This document shows, piece by piece, positions 16,829 through 25,924 of a stretch of 64,000 nt of DNA. The translations under genes and the position numbers were made by a program. This stretch comes from Paenalcaligenes sp052103955 (GTDB lineage Bacteria > Pseudomonadota > Gammaproteobacteria > Burkholderiales > Burkholderiaceae_B). Each line of letters opens with the position of its first letter. Within the stretch, counting starts at the first letter, position 1. Under the pieces are notes generated by a model. The model ran no database searches, had not been told where the DNA came from, and saw only the letters and a list, made by a program, of their open reading frames with translations. Where the stretch lies: positions 236,286 through 300,285 of the forward strand of contig JBQELO010000003.1 in the NCBI GenBank assembly GCA_052103955.1, given 5' to 3'.

Positions 16829-17236
16829 ATGTTTACCCTACACCCCACACTGGCTGCCGACACACTGGACATTGGAGACTTGCCTTTATGCAAGGTTCTA
16901 CTTATGAACGACCAGCACTACCCGTGGGTGATTCTGGTTCCCAGACAAGCCGATATTCGTGAGATTTTTGACCTAAGCAACACAGACCAACAACTGCTGT
17001 GGCAAGAGACCAATCACGTTGCACAACGCATGCACGAATACTATCAAGCTAATAAGATGAATGTGGCTACACTGGGCAACATGGTTCCTCAACTGCATAT
17101 GCACGTGATTGCTCGCCATCACCACGACCCTGCATGGCCTAGCCCTGTCTGGGGTAAACAGCCAGCGCTGCCCTACCCCCTCTCAAACCATGAAAAGATA
17201 CTCAGCACCTTACGTAATCTTTTGCTGAAATCCTGA
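16829..17236 (+). CDS. HIT-domain nucleotide-binding protein
   Basis: Small protein of 135 residues of the histidine-triad superfamily, which hydrolyses or transfers nucleotidyl groups. The motif reads PQLHMHVIAR: the last two histidines of the triad are present, but the first is glutamine, a variant that occurs in a proteobacterial HIT subgroup. The body has VILVPRQADIREI and the MNVATLGNMVPQ lead-in. Cotranscribed with dtd. Substrate unknown. Confidence 0.87.
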   Translation: MFTLHPTLAADTLDIGDLPLCKVLLMNDQHYPWVILVPRQADIREIFDLSNTDQQLLWQETNHVAQRMHEYYQANKMNVATLGNMVPQLHMHVIARHHHDPAWPSPVWGKQPALPYPLSNHEKILSTLRNLLLKS

Positions 17237-17619
17237 TTTTTTGCTGCAACGCAATAACGCATTCTGTAATTTTTTTTATATTTTCATAACTTTTTTTCTT
17301 GATTAGAGAAAAGAGCCACTTTATAAAAATTGCACAGAACCAGTGTCGTTTTAACGCTCTTCCCACAGCGTGACGGCTCGTCACAACCGCAGAAGTTTGC
17401 TACGCCCACCCAAAACCCATAAAATTCATAGATAACAGATAGTTATATATACAGCCTGCAACTTATTCACATAGCTTTTGTCTATGCTTTACGTTGTGCC
17501 TGCATTGCCGAGGGTAGTCCCTCTGTATTCCGCTAATCATTCCTGTATATACTTTATTTTCTGTACCGCAGATTCACCAAAACCGCTGTAAATTTACTAG
17601 GAAGCTTGGAGCTTTTTTC
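17237..17619. other. AT-rich intergenic region before the FMN protein gene
   Basis: No credible ORF. It holds poly-T stretches near 17270-17300, presumably the end of the dtd-HIT transcript, and AT-rich DNA that should contain the promoter of the next gene. A purine-rich AGGAAGCTTGGAG just before 17620 serves as ribosome site. Confidence 0.5.
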
Positions 17620-19350
17620 ATGCATCGCTTACTGACGCGCTACACCGCCCTTTACGTCGTATTCCTGGGCACCGTCGTGTTCACTATTTTGTCTATCACC
17701 AATACGGCATGGTGGCTTATTTTGGCCCTGCCTTTTATTGGTCTATCCATCCTAGGTCTAGTCGACCTAAAACAAACGCGTCACGCCATCCGCAGGAACT
17801 ATCCTGTTATTGGTAACTTGCGCTTCCTATTCGAATTCATCCGTCCGGAAATCCGCCAGTACTTTATTGAGGGTGATAACCAAGAGTCCCCCTTCTCGCG
17901 CGCCGAACGCTCGTTGGTATACCAACGCGCCAAGCAGCAAGAAGATAAACTCCCCTTTGGTACGCAACAAGAAATCTATGGCAGTGGCTACGAGTGGATC
18001 AACCACTCCATGCAACCCTGTCAGATTCCGGACAGCAACTTCCGCACACTAGTAGGCGGGCCTGATTGCACCAAACCTTACTCCATGTCGGTATTTAATA
18101 TCTCTGCCATGAGTTTTGGTGCATTGTCCGCAAACGCTGTAATGGCGCTAAACAAAGGTGCCGTGATTGGTAACTTTGCACACGACACTGGTGAAGGCGG
18201 TATCAGCCGTTACCACACCATGTACGGTGGTGACTTGGTATGGAACATTGGTTCTGGCTACTTTGGCTGTAGGGACGACAAAGGTAACTTCTCTCCCGAG
18301 CGTTTTGCCGAGCGCGCTCGCCAAGACAACGTTAAAATGATTGAGATCAAGCTGTCTCAAGGCGCAAAACCTGGCCAAGGCGGTATTTTGCCTGGCGCTA
18401 AAGTTACGCCCGAGATAGCTGCTGCACGTGAAGTACCGGTATGGCAAGACTGCTTATCACCTGCCAAACACAGTGCCTTCTCTACCCCTATTGAACTATT
18501 AGAGTTTGTTGCCAAGCTGCGTGAGCTGTCTGGCGGTAAACCGGTAGGCTTTAAACTAACCATCGGCCACCCATGGGAATGGTTCTCCATTGCCAAGGCC
18601 ATGCTTAAAACAGGCATCACCCCTGACTTCATCGTCGTAGACGGTGCTGAGGGTGGTACAGGTGCAGCTCCGGTAGAGTTTATTGACCACGTGGGTACAC
18701 CACTGCGCGAATCTCTGCGTTTGGTACACAATACGCTCGTTGGTATTGGCCTGCGTGAGCGCATTCGTATCGGCGCATCCGGCAAGATCATCAGTGCATT
18801 TGATATGGCTCGTATCATGGCCCTAGGTGCAGACTGGTGTAACAGCGCACGTGGTTTCATGTTTGCGATTGGCTGTATTCAGGCCCTAACTTGCCACACA
18901 GGTCGCTGCCCAGTAGGCGTGACTACCCAAGATCCACGCAGACAAGAAGCACTGGTAGTGTCCGATAAATCACGCCGCGCGGCCAACTACCACAACAACA
19001 CACTTAAAGCCTTGGCCGACCTGCTTAAAGCCGCTGGCCTGCATCACCCTAACGAACTGCGCCCGCACCACATTGCGAAGCGTATTCCTAACGGTGAGAT
19101 TCGTGTGTTGTCTGCCATATTCCCTGATCTGGAAAAAGGCGAGCTGCTGCAAGAGAAATACCGTCAAACTATTTTCCGAGTGGGTTGGCCTATGGCACAA
19201 GCGGAGTCCTTTGAACCACTGTACAGCCTCAGTGCTGCACTGTCCGGCCTAGGTACAAAACACCGCCCTGCTAACTTAAACAGCAATGCAGAAGGCCCAA
19301 CAGTAAAGCCTAGAGACGTAGACAATAGCGCTGAAACTGAACAAGCCTAA
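17620..19350 (+). CDS. FMN-binding glutamate-synthase-family protein with N-terminal membrane helices
   Basis: 576-residue protein of the GltB-like FMN barrel family. Residues 8-50 form two hydrophobic segments (YVVFLGTVVFTIL and WWLILALPFIGLSILGLV), so it is probably membrane-anchored. The barrel includes ISAMSFGALSANAV, GEGGISRYH, IEIKLSQGAKPGQGG and DGAEGGTGAAPVEF. The cysteines CIQALTCHTGRCPVGV correspond to the 3Fe-4S-ligating loop of glutamate synthase. It lacks the glutaminase domain of true GOGAT, so the ammonia donor and product are not known. Monocistronic, closed by a strong terminator. Confidence 0.85.
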   Translation: MHRLLTRYTALYVVFLGTVVFTILSITNTAWWLILALPFIGLSILGLVDLKQTRHAIRRNYPVIGNLRFLFEFIRPEIRQYFIEGDNQESPFSRAERSLVYQRAKQQEDKLPFGTQQEIYGSGYEWINHSMQPCQIPDSNFRTLVGGPDCTKPYSMSVFNISAMSFGALSANAVMALNKGAVIGNFAHDTGEGGISRYHTMYGGDLVWNIGSGYFGCRDDKGNFSPERFAERARQDNVKMIEIKLSQGAKPGQGGILPGAKVTPEIAAAREVPVWQDCLSPAKHSAFSTPIELLEFVAKLRELSGGKPVGFKLTIGHPWEWFSIAKAMLKTGITPDFIVVDGAEGGTGAAPVEFIDHVGTPLRESLRLVHNTLVGIGLRERIRIGASGKIISAFDMARIMALGADWCNSARGFMFAIGCIQALTCHTGRCPVGVTTQDPRRQEALVVSDKSRRAANYHNNTLKALADLLKAAGLHHPNELRPHHIAKRIPNGEIRVLSAIFPDLEKGELLQEKYRQTIFRVGWPMAQAESFEPLYSLSAALSGLGTKHRPANLNSNAEGPTVKPRDVDNSAETEQA

Positions 19351-19356
19351 GCACCT

Positions 19357-19392
19357 AAAAATCCCCTTCGACTAAGTGAAGGGGATTTTTTT
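19357..19392 (+). terminator. Terminator after the FMN protein gene
   Basis: AAAATCCCCTTC, 8-nt loop, GAAGGGGATTTTTTT: perfect stem and T run. Confidence 0.92.
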
Positions 19393-19433
19393 ATATCTTT
19401 TTTCATCTTTTGTAATATTTCTTCAAAAAATGC

Positions 19434-19463
19434 TTGCCAAGATGAAAGTCATGGTGCTATATT
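19434..19463 (+). promoter_or_regulatory. Promoter of the CAU tRNA gene
   Basis: TTGCCA, 18-bp spacer, TATATT, about 10 bp before the tRNA 5' end. Confidence 0.65.
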
Positions 19464-19472
19464 AACGTTCTT

Positions 19473-19549
19473 GGCTCATTAGCTCAGCCGGTTAGAGCGA
19501 CGGAATCATAATCCGCAGGTCCCCTGTTCGAATCAGGGATGAGCCACCA
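19473..19549 (+). tRNA. tRNA with anticodon CAU (elongator Met, or Ile2 if lysidine-modified)
   Basis: 77-nt cloverleaf with encoded CCA: acceptor GGCTCAT/ATGAGCC, D-stem GCTC/GAGC, anticodon loop ATCATAA, T-loop TTCGAAT. It lacks the unpaired first base of initiator tRNA. The sequence alone does not decide between elongator methionine and AUA-reading isoleucine; the mismatched first pair of the anticodon stem is a small oddity. Confidence 0.88.
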
Positions 19550-19559
19550 AGATAAAGAA

Positions 19560-19651
19560 AAACGGCCTACAGCAATGTAGGCCGTTTTTTTATGTCTGTT
19601 TAAACTTGCTAGAAACAATGAAGCCACCCCACACTCATGGGTGGCTTTTTT
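19560..19651 (+). terminator. Tandem terminators after the CAU tRNA
   Basis: Two consecutive hairpins with T runs: AACGGCCTAC/GTAGGCCGTT (19560-19592) and AGCCACCC/GGGTGGCT (19621-19651). Confidence 0.9.
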
Positions 19652-19789
19652 GTTTTCTGTAGTACAAGGCTAAGCCCATGAGCAGAACAAGCAATAAGAG
19701 TAGAATTTGCCTACGTTCTCTACCTCTACGCAGAAACGCAGAATCACCCCCACCTCAACGCCCCAGAACGCATCAAGAAAGATCGCCAC

Positions 19790-20296
19790 ATGAGCATGCC
19801 ATTCAAACAAAGGTTTTGCGCAGGACTGCCGCAAACACCGCCAGAGCTAGACCTACAACTTGATGCTTTCATTACCTTCGAAAGCAAGGCCTTAGCCGAG
19901 CTTGATGCCGAGACTGCACAACTTTTGTTAGAAGAAGGCCTACCAGAAAGCGCCCCACCCTTTCTGAACTTTTCTTGTTACGCTACTGAAGATATAGCCA
20001 GCCTACGAGAATTTGGTGATATCCCTGCACCGTTCTTTCCGCTAGGGCAAACTTCCTATGGTGATTTACTAGGCATTGATACCGTCACCAAGGAAGTCAT
20101 CTACTTCAATCACGACAATAACAACCAGCGCATTTTGATTAACTCTAGCCTGGCCCAGTTCCTAGAGTGCTTGTGCATCTATCAGGAACACTTGTACTCC
20201 GAAGCCACCACTTCCCCGCTGAACGCTATTGAGAAAGTCGACCCTTACGCCGCCAAACCGGGCACTATGTGGTACGCCGAAGCACTGTCTGATTAG
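19790..20296 (+). CDS. SUKH (SMI1/KNR4-like) domain protein, probable orphan immunity protein
   Basis: Cytosolic protein of 168 residues. The central and C-terminal parts (FFPLGQTSYGDLLGIDTVTK, EVIYFNHDN, ILINSSLAQFLECL) match the SUKH fold: a small-molecule-free alpha/beta domain most often found in immunity proteins against contact-dependent and polymorphic toxins. The following gene, 21 bp downstream, encodes a small membrane protein, so the two may form an operon. No toxin gene is visible in the window. A shorter overlapping ORF from 19678 looks non-coding. Confidence 0.6.
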   Translation: MSMPFKQRFCAGLPQTPPELDLQLDAFITFESKALAELDAETAQLLLEEGLPESAPPFLNFSCYATEDIASLREFGDIPAPFFPLGQTSYGDLLGIDTVTKEVIYFNHDNNNQRILINSSLAQFLECLCIYQEHLYSEATTSPLNAIEKVDPYAAKPGTMWYAEALSD

Positions 20297-20317
20297 TACT
20301 CTGACTAAAAATACACC

Positions 20318-20620
20318 ATGCTAAAAATCGTGCTGACCTTTATTCCCTACCTTGTAGCGCTGCTTTGTGGGTTGCTTGTTATTCCTTGGGTACTAGGCAT
20401 ACCCGGCAACTTCACACCCAGAACACAACTAGGGTGGACTACCGGCCTCATCGCGATGGTCTCGTATTTAGTGCTGTACCAAATCGCAAAATCCACCCGT
20501 AAACTTTCTTCACCTAACAAGCCACAGCTACGCTCAAAAATGGATAAGATTTTGGTGGTTGCTGCCTGCTGTGTACTACCTATCGTGGCTGTATCTATCG
20601 CACTGTTAATGTGCGACTAA
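20318..20620 (+). CDS. Small three-helix membrane protein, function unknown
   Basis: 100 residues with three hydrophobic segments (about 3-27, 39-57 and 77-97) and a basic loop between the second and third. I do not recognise a family. It follows the SUKH-domain gene with 21 bp between them. Membrane proteins of this size also serve as toxin immunity proteins, but that is inference from the neighbour only. Confidence 0.55.
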   Translation: MLKIVLTFIPYLVALLCGLLVIPWVLGIPGNFTPRTQLGWTTGLIAMVSYLVLYQIAKSTRKLSSPNKPQLRSKMDKILVVAACCVLPIVAVSIALLMCD

Positions 20621-20706
20621 GCGTTGCAGCTCCACCTTCGTTGTAAACTCGTAGTAGCGCGGCGTTTAATAATTTCAAATAACACGACAACAAGCAACGA
20701 CCCCTC

Positions 20707-21237
20707 ATGACTACTCTACGCATACGCGAACTGCGGGAGCACAAAAAGCTCTCGCTACGCAAGCTCGCTGAATTAGCTCACGTGTCTCCCGGTTTGATTA
20801 GCCAAGTGGAGCGCGGGCTGACGCAGCCTAGCTTAGATACGTTGCGTCAAATCGCTAAAGCATTAGACACGCCTATTTTCTCGTTGCTAGGCGACAGCCT
20901 GCAACAGGTTGCGGTCGTGCGAGAAACGGAACGTATGCGGCTGCAGTCAGCTTTAGGGGTTCAGTACAGCCGTATTTCCCCCGGGCTGGGCAAGATTGAA
21001 ATGCTAGAAGGTTTTCTGCCACCGGGCGGTGCTTCCGTTGGAGAGCGATGGAGCCACCCCGCCGAGGAATGCGTGGTGGTGACGCAAGGCCGTTTATTGG
21101 TGGATGTGGATACGCAAACCCATTCGCTAGAGGTGGGGGATAGCTGTTATTTTGACTCCAGCCTACCCCACGCCTACCGCAACCCCTATGATGCAGATGT
21201 GCGGTTTATTGTGGCCATTACGCCCCCTAGCTACTAA
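20707..21237 (+). CDS. XRE-cupin transcriptional regulator
   Basis: 176 residues: an N-terminal helix-turn-helix of the XRE/HTH_3 type (IRELREHKKLSLRKLAELAH, then SPGLISQVERGLTQPSL), a linker, and a C-terminal cupin barrel (about 105-175: EECVVVTQGRLLVDVD, VGDSCYFDSSLPHAYRNP). Such regulators sense small metabolites such as amino acids or polyamines and commonly control adjacent catabolic or transport genes. It ends 6 bp before the convergent SRPBCC/PLP enzyme/MHS transporter cluster, its likely target. Confidence 0.85.
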   Translation: MTTLRIRELREHKKLSLRKLAELAHVSPGLISQVERGLTQPSLDTLRQIAKALDTPIFSLLGDSLQQVAVVRETERMRLQSALGVQYSRISPGLGKIEMLEGFLPPGGASVGERWSHPAEECVVVTQGRLLVDVDTQTHSLEVGDSCYFDSSLPHAYRNPYDADVRFIVAITPPSY

Positions 21238-21243
21238 AGCTGC

Positions 21244-21663
21244 TTAGCGACGCCAGCCGCTATGCAGTTGTGACTGAATCATATCCAACTCTGTTTCATG
21301 ACAACGCTGCAGCCGCTGCCAGCGCTCTTCACTCATATCGCTGCTACGCGTAGCCATCATCACCAACACACACGACTGCTCATCTACGGCTTGCACCCAT
21401 GCACTGATACGTGGGCTGCGCTTTTCTGCACCGCCAACCCAATAACGTAGTAAGCCCTGCTCTGACAGCACCTCTACGCTAACGTGGGTTTGCCCGCCAT
21501 CAAAGAGAGACGTGCCCACTACTACGCCATCTGCTACCACTTTCGTATCAAAGCACCCTAGCGACCATTGGCCTAATAGCTGCAAATCAGCCATAAAAGC
21601 CATCACCTCAGAGGCCGGTTTTTCTATACGGCGGCTAGCTTGGTGTGCCCATGTTTTTTCCAT
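21244..21663 (-). CDS. SRPBCC (START/Bet v1-like) family protein
   Basis: About 139 residues from the ATG at 21663, chosen for its AAGGATC ribosome site; a longer frame from 21732 overlaps the upstream gene. The sequence (HQASRRIEKPASEVMAFMAD, LGQWSLGCFDTKVV) fits the SRPBCC hydrophobic-ligand-binding fold (polyketide cyclase/dehydrase-like). It has no known catalytic motif. It follows the PLP enzyme gene with 14 bp between the stop and the chosen start, suggesting a shared operon and possibly binding of that enzyme's product. Confidence 0.65.
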   Translation of the reverse strand: MEKTWAHQASRRIEKPASEVMAFMADLQLLGQWSLGCFDTKVVADGVVVGTSLFDGGQTHVSVEVLSEQGLLRYWVGGAEKRSPRISAWVQAVDEQSCVLVMMATRSSDMSEERWQRLQRCHETELDMIQSQLHSGWRR

Positions 21664-21677
21664 TGCTGATCCTTGCA

Positions 21678-22790
21678 TTACCAGCCTGCCTGTAAGGTAT
21701 CGCACAAGCGCAGCACATCTTGCTCCACACACACATTACCGGGCGATAAACGCAGCACGGCATCACGGTGATCACAATACAGTTCTTGCTCTCGCAACGC
21801 ATCCACCAAGGCTTTAGCGCGCGCTGCGCTACTGGCTTTAAGCATGACACTACCGCCTCGCTCTGCCGCTGAAAGCGGTGTTAACACCTGCCACCCCTGC
21901 TGCTGAGCACGTTCATAAATAATGCGGGTTAGCGCTTGATTTTGCTCCCATAAGCTATGCACTCCTGTATTTAACACAAACTGCAAACCTGGCAACGACG
22001 CAATGCTCGCTAATACCGCTGGTGTGCCATGATCAAAACGACGCGCATCAGGGGCATAGCTAAATTGATCTAAGTTCCAATTAAAGGGGTTGTCTTGACT
22101 AAACCAACCTCGGAACTCGGGTTCGCACTGTTCTATTAAATCGGGTCGTACATGCAGTAAACTCGCCCCCGCCACACCACACACCCACTTCAATGACGCA
22201 GACAGGGTAAAAGCCACGTCGTCGTGCACCGTAAATGGCACCAAGCCTGCTGCTTGCGTAAGATCCAACGCCATTAAGCTGCCATGGTCACGCGCACACT
22301 GCGCCATGCGGTCTACATCCACGCGGTGCGAGGTCGTAGAGCTTACCCACGTTACTAGCGCTAGCCCCACAGAGTCATCCCACGCCTTGATGAAATCATC
22401 ATCGGTCACGTAGGCGCACCCCTGACTTAGAGGCACGGTACGCAAGTTAAAACCTAAGCGTTGTGACAGCTTCTGCAGCAAGAAATGTAGGCTAGGAAAG
22501 CAATCGCCCGCCACCAGCAATGTACGCCCCTTTAGCACGTGATCCGGCAATGAGCCCAAAATGCTATACAGTCCACCGGTCACGTTTTCACTCAAAGCAA
22601 TATCTTGCGGGCGGGCACCAATTAATTCAGCCCAGCCATTGATAAAGGCTTGTTTTTGACCTAATGCATAGCCCCACTGCCCATCATCCAGTGCCGACCA
22701 ACTTTTAGTGAACTCATCCAACTGCGCTTGCATGGCAGCATGCTTGCCCTCAAACATGCCAATGGAGTGATAGAGAAAATAACCTGACAT
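21678..22790 (-). CDS. Aminotransferase class V / kynureninase-like PLP enzyme
   Basis: 370 residues of the class V PLP fold. The putative Schiff-base lysine is in SASLKWVCGVAGASLLHV, close to the kynureninase pattern; other landmarks are ALSENVTGGLYSILGSLP, LALVTWVSSTTSHRVDV and RRFDHGTPAVLASIASLPGL. Kynureninase, cysteine-desulfurase-like and isopenicillin-N-epimerase-like enzymes share this fold; kynureninase-like is favoured but substrate is not established. Middle gene of an operon MHS transporter - PLP enzyme - SRPBCC. Confidence 0.72.
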   Translation of the reverse strand: MSGYFLYHSIGMFEGKHAAMQAQLDEFTKSWSALDDGQWGYALGQKQAFINGWAELIGARPQDIALSENVTGGLYSILGSLPDHVLKGRTLLVAGDCFPSLHFLLQKLSQRLGFNLRTVPLSQGCAYVTDDDFIKAWDDSVGLALVTWVSSTTSHRVDVDRMAQCARDHGSLMALDLTQAAGLVPFTVHDDVAFTLSASLKWVCGVAGASLLHVRPDLIEQCEPEFRGWFSQDNPFNWNLDQFSYAPDARRFDHGTPAVLASIASLPGLQFVLNTGVHSLWEQNQALTRIIYERAQQQGWQVLTPLSAAERGGSVMLKASSAARAKALVDALREQELYCDHRDAVLRLSPGNVCVEQDVLRLCDTLQAGW

Positions 22791-22809
22791 CGTTGTACTT
22801 CCTTAATAA

Positions 22810-24108
22810 TCAATCAGCCAATGCACGGCCGGATGTTTCTTGCACACTTCGCAACGCGATAATGCCTACCAGTGCGGCAGCCATCACATAGAAGGCTGGC
22901 GCCATACTAGAACCTGTTTGCGTGCTTAACCATGAAGCAATAAAAGGGGCCGTTGCACCACCCAAAATAGTGGCAATATTGAAGCCCAGCGATACCCCGC
23001 TGTAGCGCACTCGTGTAGGGAACAATTCGGCATACAGCGGATACCCCACTGACTGCACAATAATGAAGGGAATAATAGAAATGGCTACAGCCATAGCCGC
23101 CATCACAAAGCTACCCCACGATGCTACCCACATGGTTAATGGCACCAGTAGCATATAACCCAGAAAACCTATGGTTAATAGCGGTTTACGCCCAAAACGA
23201 TCCGACAACCCACCTGCAAACGGCATTACAAAAGCCGAAATCAGTGTGACCACAGACACCAGCCAAAACACGGCTGAAGCGTCATACTTCAAGGTACGCG
23301 TCAGGTGCGTACTTAGGTACACCACCCCCACATAGCCAGCCGCATTTTGTGCAAAACCGATAGCAATCACCTGCAGCAGGGGACGACGATGCTCACGAAA
23401 AATCACCGATATGGGTGAATGCTCTGGTTTATGCGCTTTAAGCAACTCTTGAAATCGAGGGGAGTCCTCGATACGAGAACGTGCCCATACACACAACAGA
23501 ATTAACGGTATAGAGAGCAGAAAAGGAATACGCCATGCCCACTCTTGCATCGCCTCTTTACCAAAAATGGTACTCACCAAACCCGCTACACCGGTTGCCA
23601 ACGACAAACCAAGGGTAGCGGCGGCAGGGTTGAACGCACCAAAGAAACCGCGTTTATTTGCTGGTGAACACTCGGCCACATAGGTCGCTGCACCGGTAAT
23701 TTCACCGCCCGCAAAAAACCCCTGCAGCAATCTGCACAACAACAGCAAAGCGGGAGCCATTAACCCTAAGGTGGCATACGTAGGCAACAGCCCCATCAAT
23801 GCACTGGCTATACCTATACCGATGATCGTGACCATTAAGGCAGCAGTACGGCCATGCCGGTCTCCAAACCAGCCGAAGAAAATACCACCCAAGGGCCTAG
23901 CCAAAAAAGCACCGCCAAAAATGGCTAAGGTAGACAGCAAGGCGGCGTTTTCATTTTCGCCCACAAAAAACAGCATGCTTAGCGTCACCGCCAATACACC
24001 GTAAAGTTGGAAATCGTAGTATTCAATCATCGTGCCCAAGCCTGCGGCACTGGCCGCCCGCCAGGGCGACACCTCTGACTGCACAGAGGCTGTGTGTGGG
24101 TTCTGCAT
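22810..24108 (-). CDS. MFS transporter, metabolite:H+ symporter (MHS) family
   Basis: 432-residue, 12-helix major facilitator of the MHS group (ProP, KgtP, citrate and shikimate permeases). Family signatures: GTMIEYYDFQLYGVLA near the N-terminus, FLARPLGGIFFGWFGDRHGR in the loop between helices 2 and 3, and RLLQGFFAGGEITGAATYV. Substrate is likely an organic or amino acid anion, perhaps the substrate of the neighbouring PLP enzyme. First gene of the three-gene operon. Confidence 0.88.
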   Translation of the reverse strand: MQNPHTASVQSEVSPWRAASAAGLGTMIEYYDFQLYGVLAVTLSMLFFVGENENAALLSTLAIFGGAFLARPLGGIFFGWFGDRHGRTAALMVTIIGIGIASALMGLLPTYATLGLMAPALLLLCRLLQGFFAGGEITGAATYVAECSPANKRGFFGAFNPAAATLGLSLATGVAGLVSTIFGKEAMQEWAWRIPFLLSIPLILLCVWARSRIEDSPRFQELLKAHKPEHSPISVIFREHRRPLLQVIAIGFAQNAAGYVGVVYLSTHLTRTLKYDASAVFWLVSVVTLISAFVMPFAGGLSDRFGRKPLLTIGFLGYMLLVPLTMWVASWGSFVMAAMAVAISIIPFIIVQSVGYPLYAELFPTRVRYSGVSLGFNIATILGGATAPFIASWLSTQTGSSMAPAFYVMAAALVGIIALRSVQETSGRALAD

Positions 24109-24254
24109 GTCTCGTCCGTCCTGTCGCGCTTTTGCGCTTTATTGTTTAGTGTGACTAAACAAAGTATACGGAGGAATGCTTTAGCCCTCAACTACGCATT
24201 TACACTAGTATGTGGCGTTAGTTCACATCTGAGCAACCCACACTATATCCCTAG

Positions 24255-24297
24255 AAAAAAGCCCGAGACTGTTTACTTACAAACAGAACCCGGGCCC
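24255..24297 (-). terminator. Terminator after the M20 peptidase gene
   Basis: GCCCGGGTTCTGTTT / AAACAGTCTCGGGC stem with an internal mismatch, followed by six T on the minus strand. Confidence 0.85.
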
Positions 24298-24341
24298 TGC
24301 TAACGTCGTAAACGCTATGCAAGCAATGCTAGCGACACGCC

Positions 24342-25682
24342 TTACTTAGCATCCAACTGCTCCAACACCGTTAACGCCATCGCTTTCACCCCCGTACGAA
24401 TAGTAGGCTCAGGCACGGGTGCAAAAAATGGGGAATGCTGCGTTGGCACCGGCTTCCCCTCGGGAAGACGTGATGCGTCGACTAACTTAGGATCCAGTGA
24501 GCCCAGAAAGAAAAACAAGCTTGGGATTCCTGCTTTACCGTACAACGCAAAATCCTCAGAAGGTGGAGCCATAGGCATACGGACTACCGCGTTTTCAGAA
24601 AACGCCTGCTGCAGAACTTGCTCGGCACCATCTACTAACGCTTTATCGTTAATAGTAGGTGGCACCTCGTTTCCAAACTTCACTTCTGGTTCTGCCGCAC
24701 CCGCTATTTGTGCCACCCCTTTGGCAGTGCGCACAATACCCTCATGAATGACATCACGAGTTTGATCATTCGTGAACCTCACACTGGCCATCAGTGTTGC
24801 TTGGTTGGGGATCACATTACCCGCTTGCCCGCTATGTATTGCCCCTACGGTGAAAACGCCAAACTCGGCTGGATTCTTAGCACGGCTAATCACACTTTGA
24901 ACGGTAGTCACAAACTGCGCCGCTTGCACAATGGGATCAATGCCAGTGTGCGGCATGGCACCGTGCGCGCCCACACCATGAAAGACAATTTCAACTTGCG
25001 TGCTACCTGTGAGCACCGGGCCTTCGGTTAGACCAATTAAGCCAGCTGAGTCATTCCAGGTATGTAAAGCAAGTGCGACATCAGGCTTAGAAAAACGCGT
25101 AAAAAGACCATCATCAATCATGGCCTGAGCACCACCTAACAACTCTTCTGCAGGCTGCGCAATAAACATTAACGTACCCTGCCAGTCATTCTTCAAGCTG
25201 ACCAACGCCTCGGCGGTACCTAGCCACGTTGCCATATGAATATCGTGCCCGCACGCATGCATCACAGCGGTGTCTGCTCCTTTAAAGGTAGACATTGCCT
25301 GACTGGCATACGCTAAGCCCGTATCCTCTTTAATGGGTAAAGCATCAAGCTCTGTACGCACCATCACCGTTGGGCCATCCCCATTACGCAAAATAGCCAC
25401 TACGCCCGTGCCACCCACCCCTTCGGTGACCTCGAAACCTAAAGCACGCATCCGTTCAGCCAACACCTTTGCGGTACGGGTTTCTTGAAAACCCAGCTCT
25501 GGATGTTGATGCAAGTCTTTATAAATCGCATCCCATTGGGGATAGCTTTTGGAAATCACCTGATCTATCTGTGGACTGAAACGAGTAACAGGCTCATTGG
25601 CATAAACATAGCCAGCACTCATTGCCACCCAAGCACCGCACAACATACTTAGCGCAGAACGACCAATTTTTAATGGACGCAT
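24342..25682 (-). CDS. Exported M20 family amidohydrolase/peptidase
   Basis: 446-residue metal-dependent amidohydrolase (hippurate hydrolase/IAA-amino acid hydrolase type). The ATG at 25682 is chosen because a GGAG ribosome site precedes it and it gives a signal peptide (SALSMLCGAWVAMSAGYVYA). Metal ligands lie in HACGHDIHM and AQPAEELLGG; the dimerisation domain contains GAHGAMPHTGIDP. Such enzymes cleave N-acyl or N-aroyl amino acids. Its position 240 bp from nicE is suggestive of scavenging aromatic amides, but nothing else ties it to the nicotinate pathway. Periplasmic location is unusual for this family and inferred from the signal peptide. Confidence 0.85.
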   Translation of the reverse strand: MRPLKIGRSALSMLCGAWVAMSAGYVYANEPVTRFSPQIDQVISKSYPQWDAIYKDLHQHPELGFQETRTAKVLAERMRALGFEVTEGVGGTGVVAILRNGDGPTVMVRTELDALPIKEDTGLAYASQAMSTFKGADTAVMHACGHDIHMATWLGTAEALVSLKNDWQGTLMFIAQPAEELLGGAQAMIDDGLFTRFSKPDVALALHTWNDSAGLIGLTEGPVLTGSTQVEIVFHGVGAHGAMPHTGIDPIVQAAQFVTTVQSVISRAKNPAEFGVFTVGAIHSGQAGNVIPNQATLMASVRFTNDQTRDVIHEGIVRTAKGVAQIAGAAEPEVKFGNEVPPTINDKALVDGAEQVLQQAFSENAVVRMPMAPPSEDFALYGKAGIPSLFFFLGSLDPKLVDASRLPEGKPVPTQHSPFFAPVPEPTIRTGVKAMALTVLEQLDAK

Positions 25683-25788
25683 ATGTGTCTCCTTATCCTT
25701 GTTGTAGTGATTCAAATACTTGAACAGTTGTTTGCGTGGGTCACACCCCTTGAAAACTATGCCACCCTCCTTTCAACACCGTCAACAC

Positions 25789-25805
25789 GTTCCGCTTAGC
25801 GGAAC
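25789..25805. promoter_or_regulatory. Palindrome upstream of nicE
   Basis: GTTCCGC-TTA-GCGGAAC, a perfect 7-bp inverted repeat 120 bp before nicE. Candidate operator, perhaps for the LysR regulator encoded just after nicE. Confidence 0.4.
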
Positions 25806-25924
25806 AGCCAAGCACATACCCGCCATCGCCATTTGCGATAGCACGTTGACCGAATGGTGCTTTACCCTTGAGCCCTACCCTCGCAGAATAGAACCATAAC
25901 TATTCATCCAGTCGAGGACACAAC

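Noticed and set aside
19678..19863. 61-residue ORF rich in Arg and Pro
   Set aside because: It overlaps the better-supported SUKH gene in another frame and has no recognisable features.
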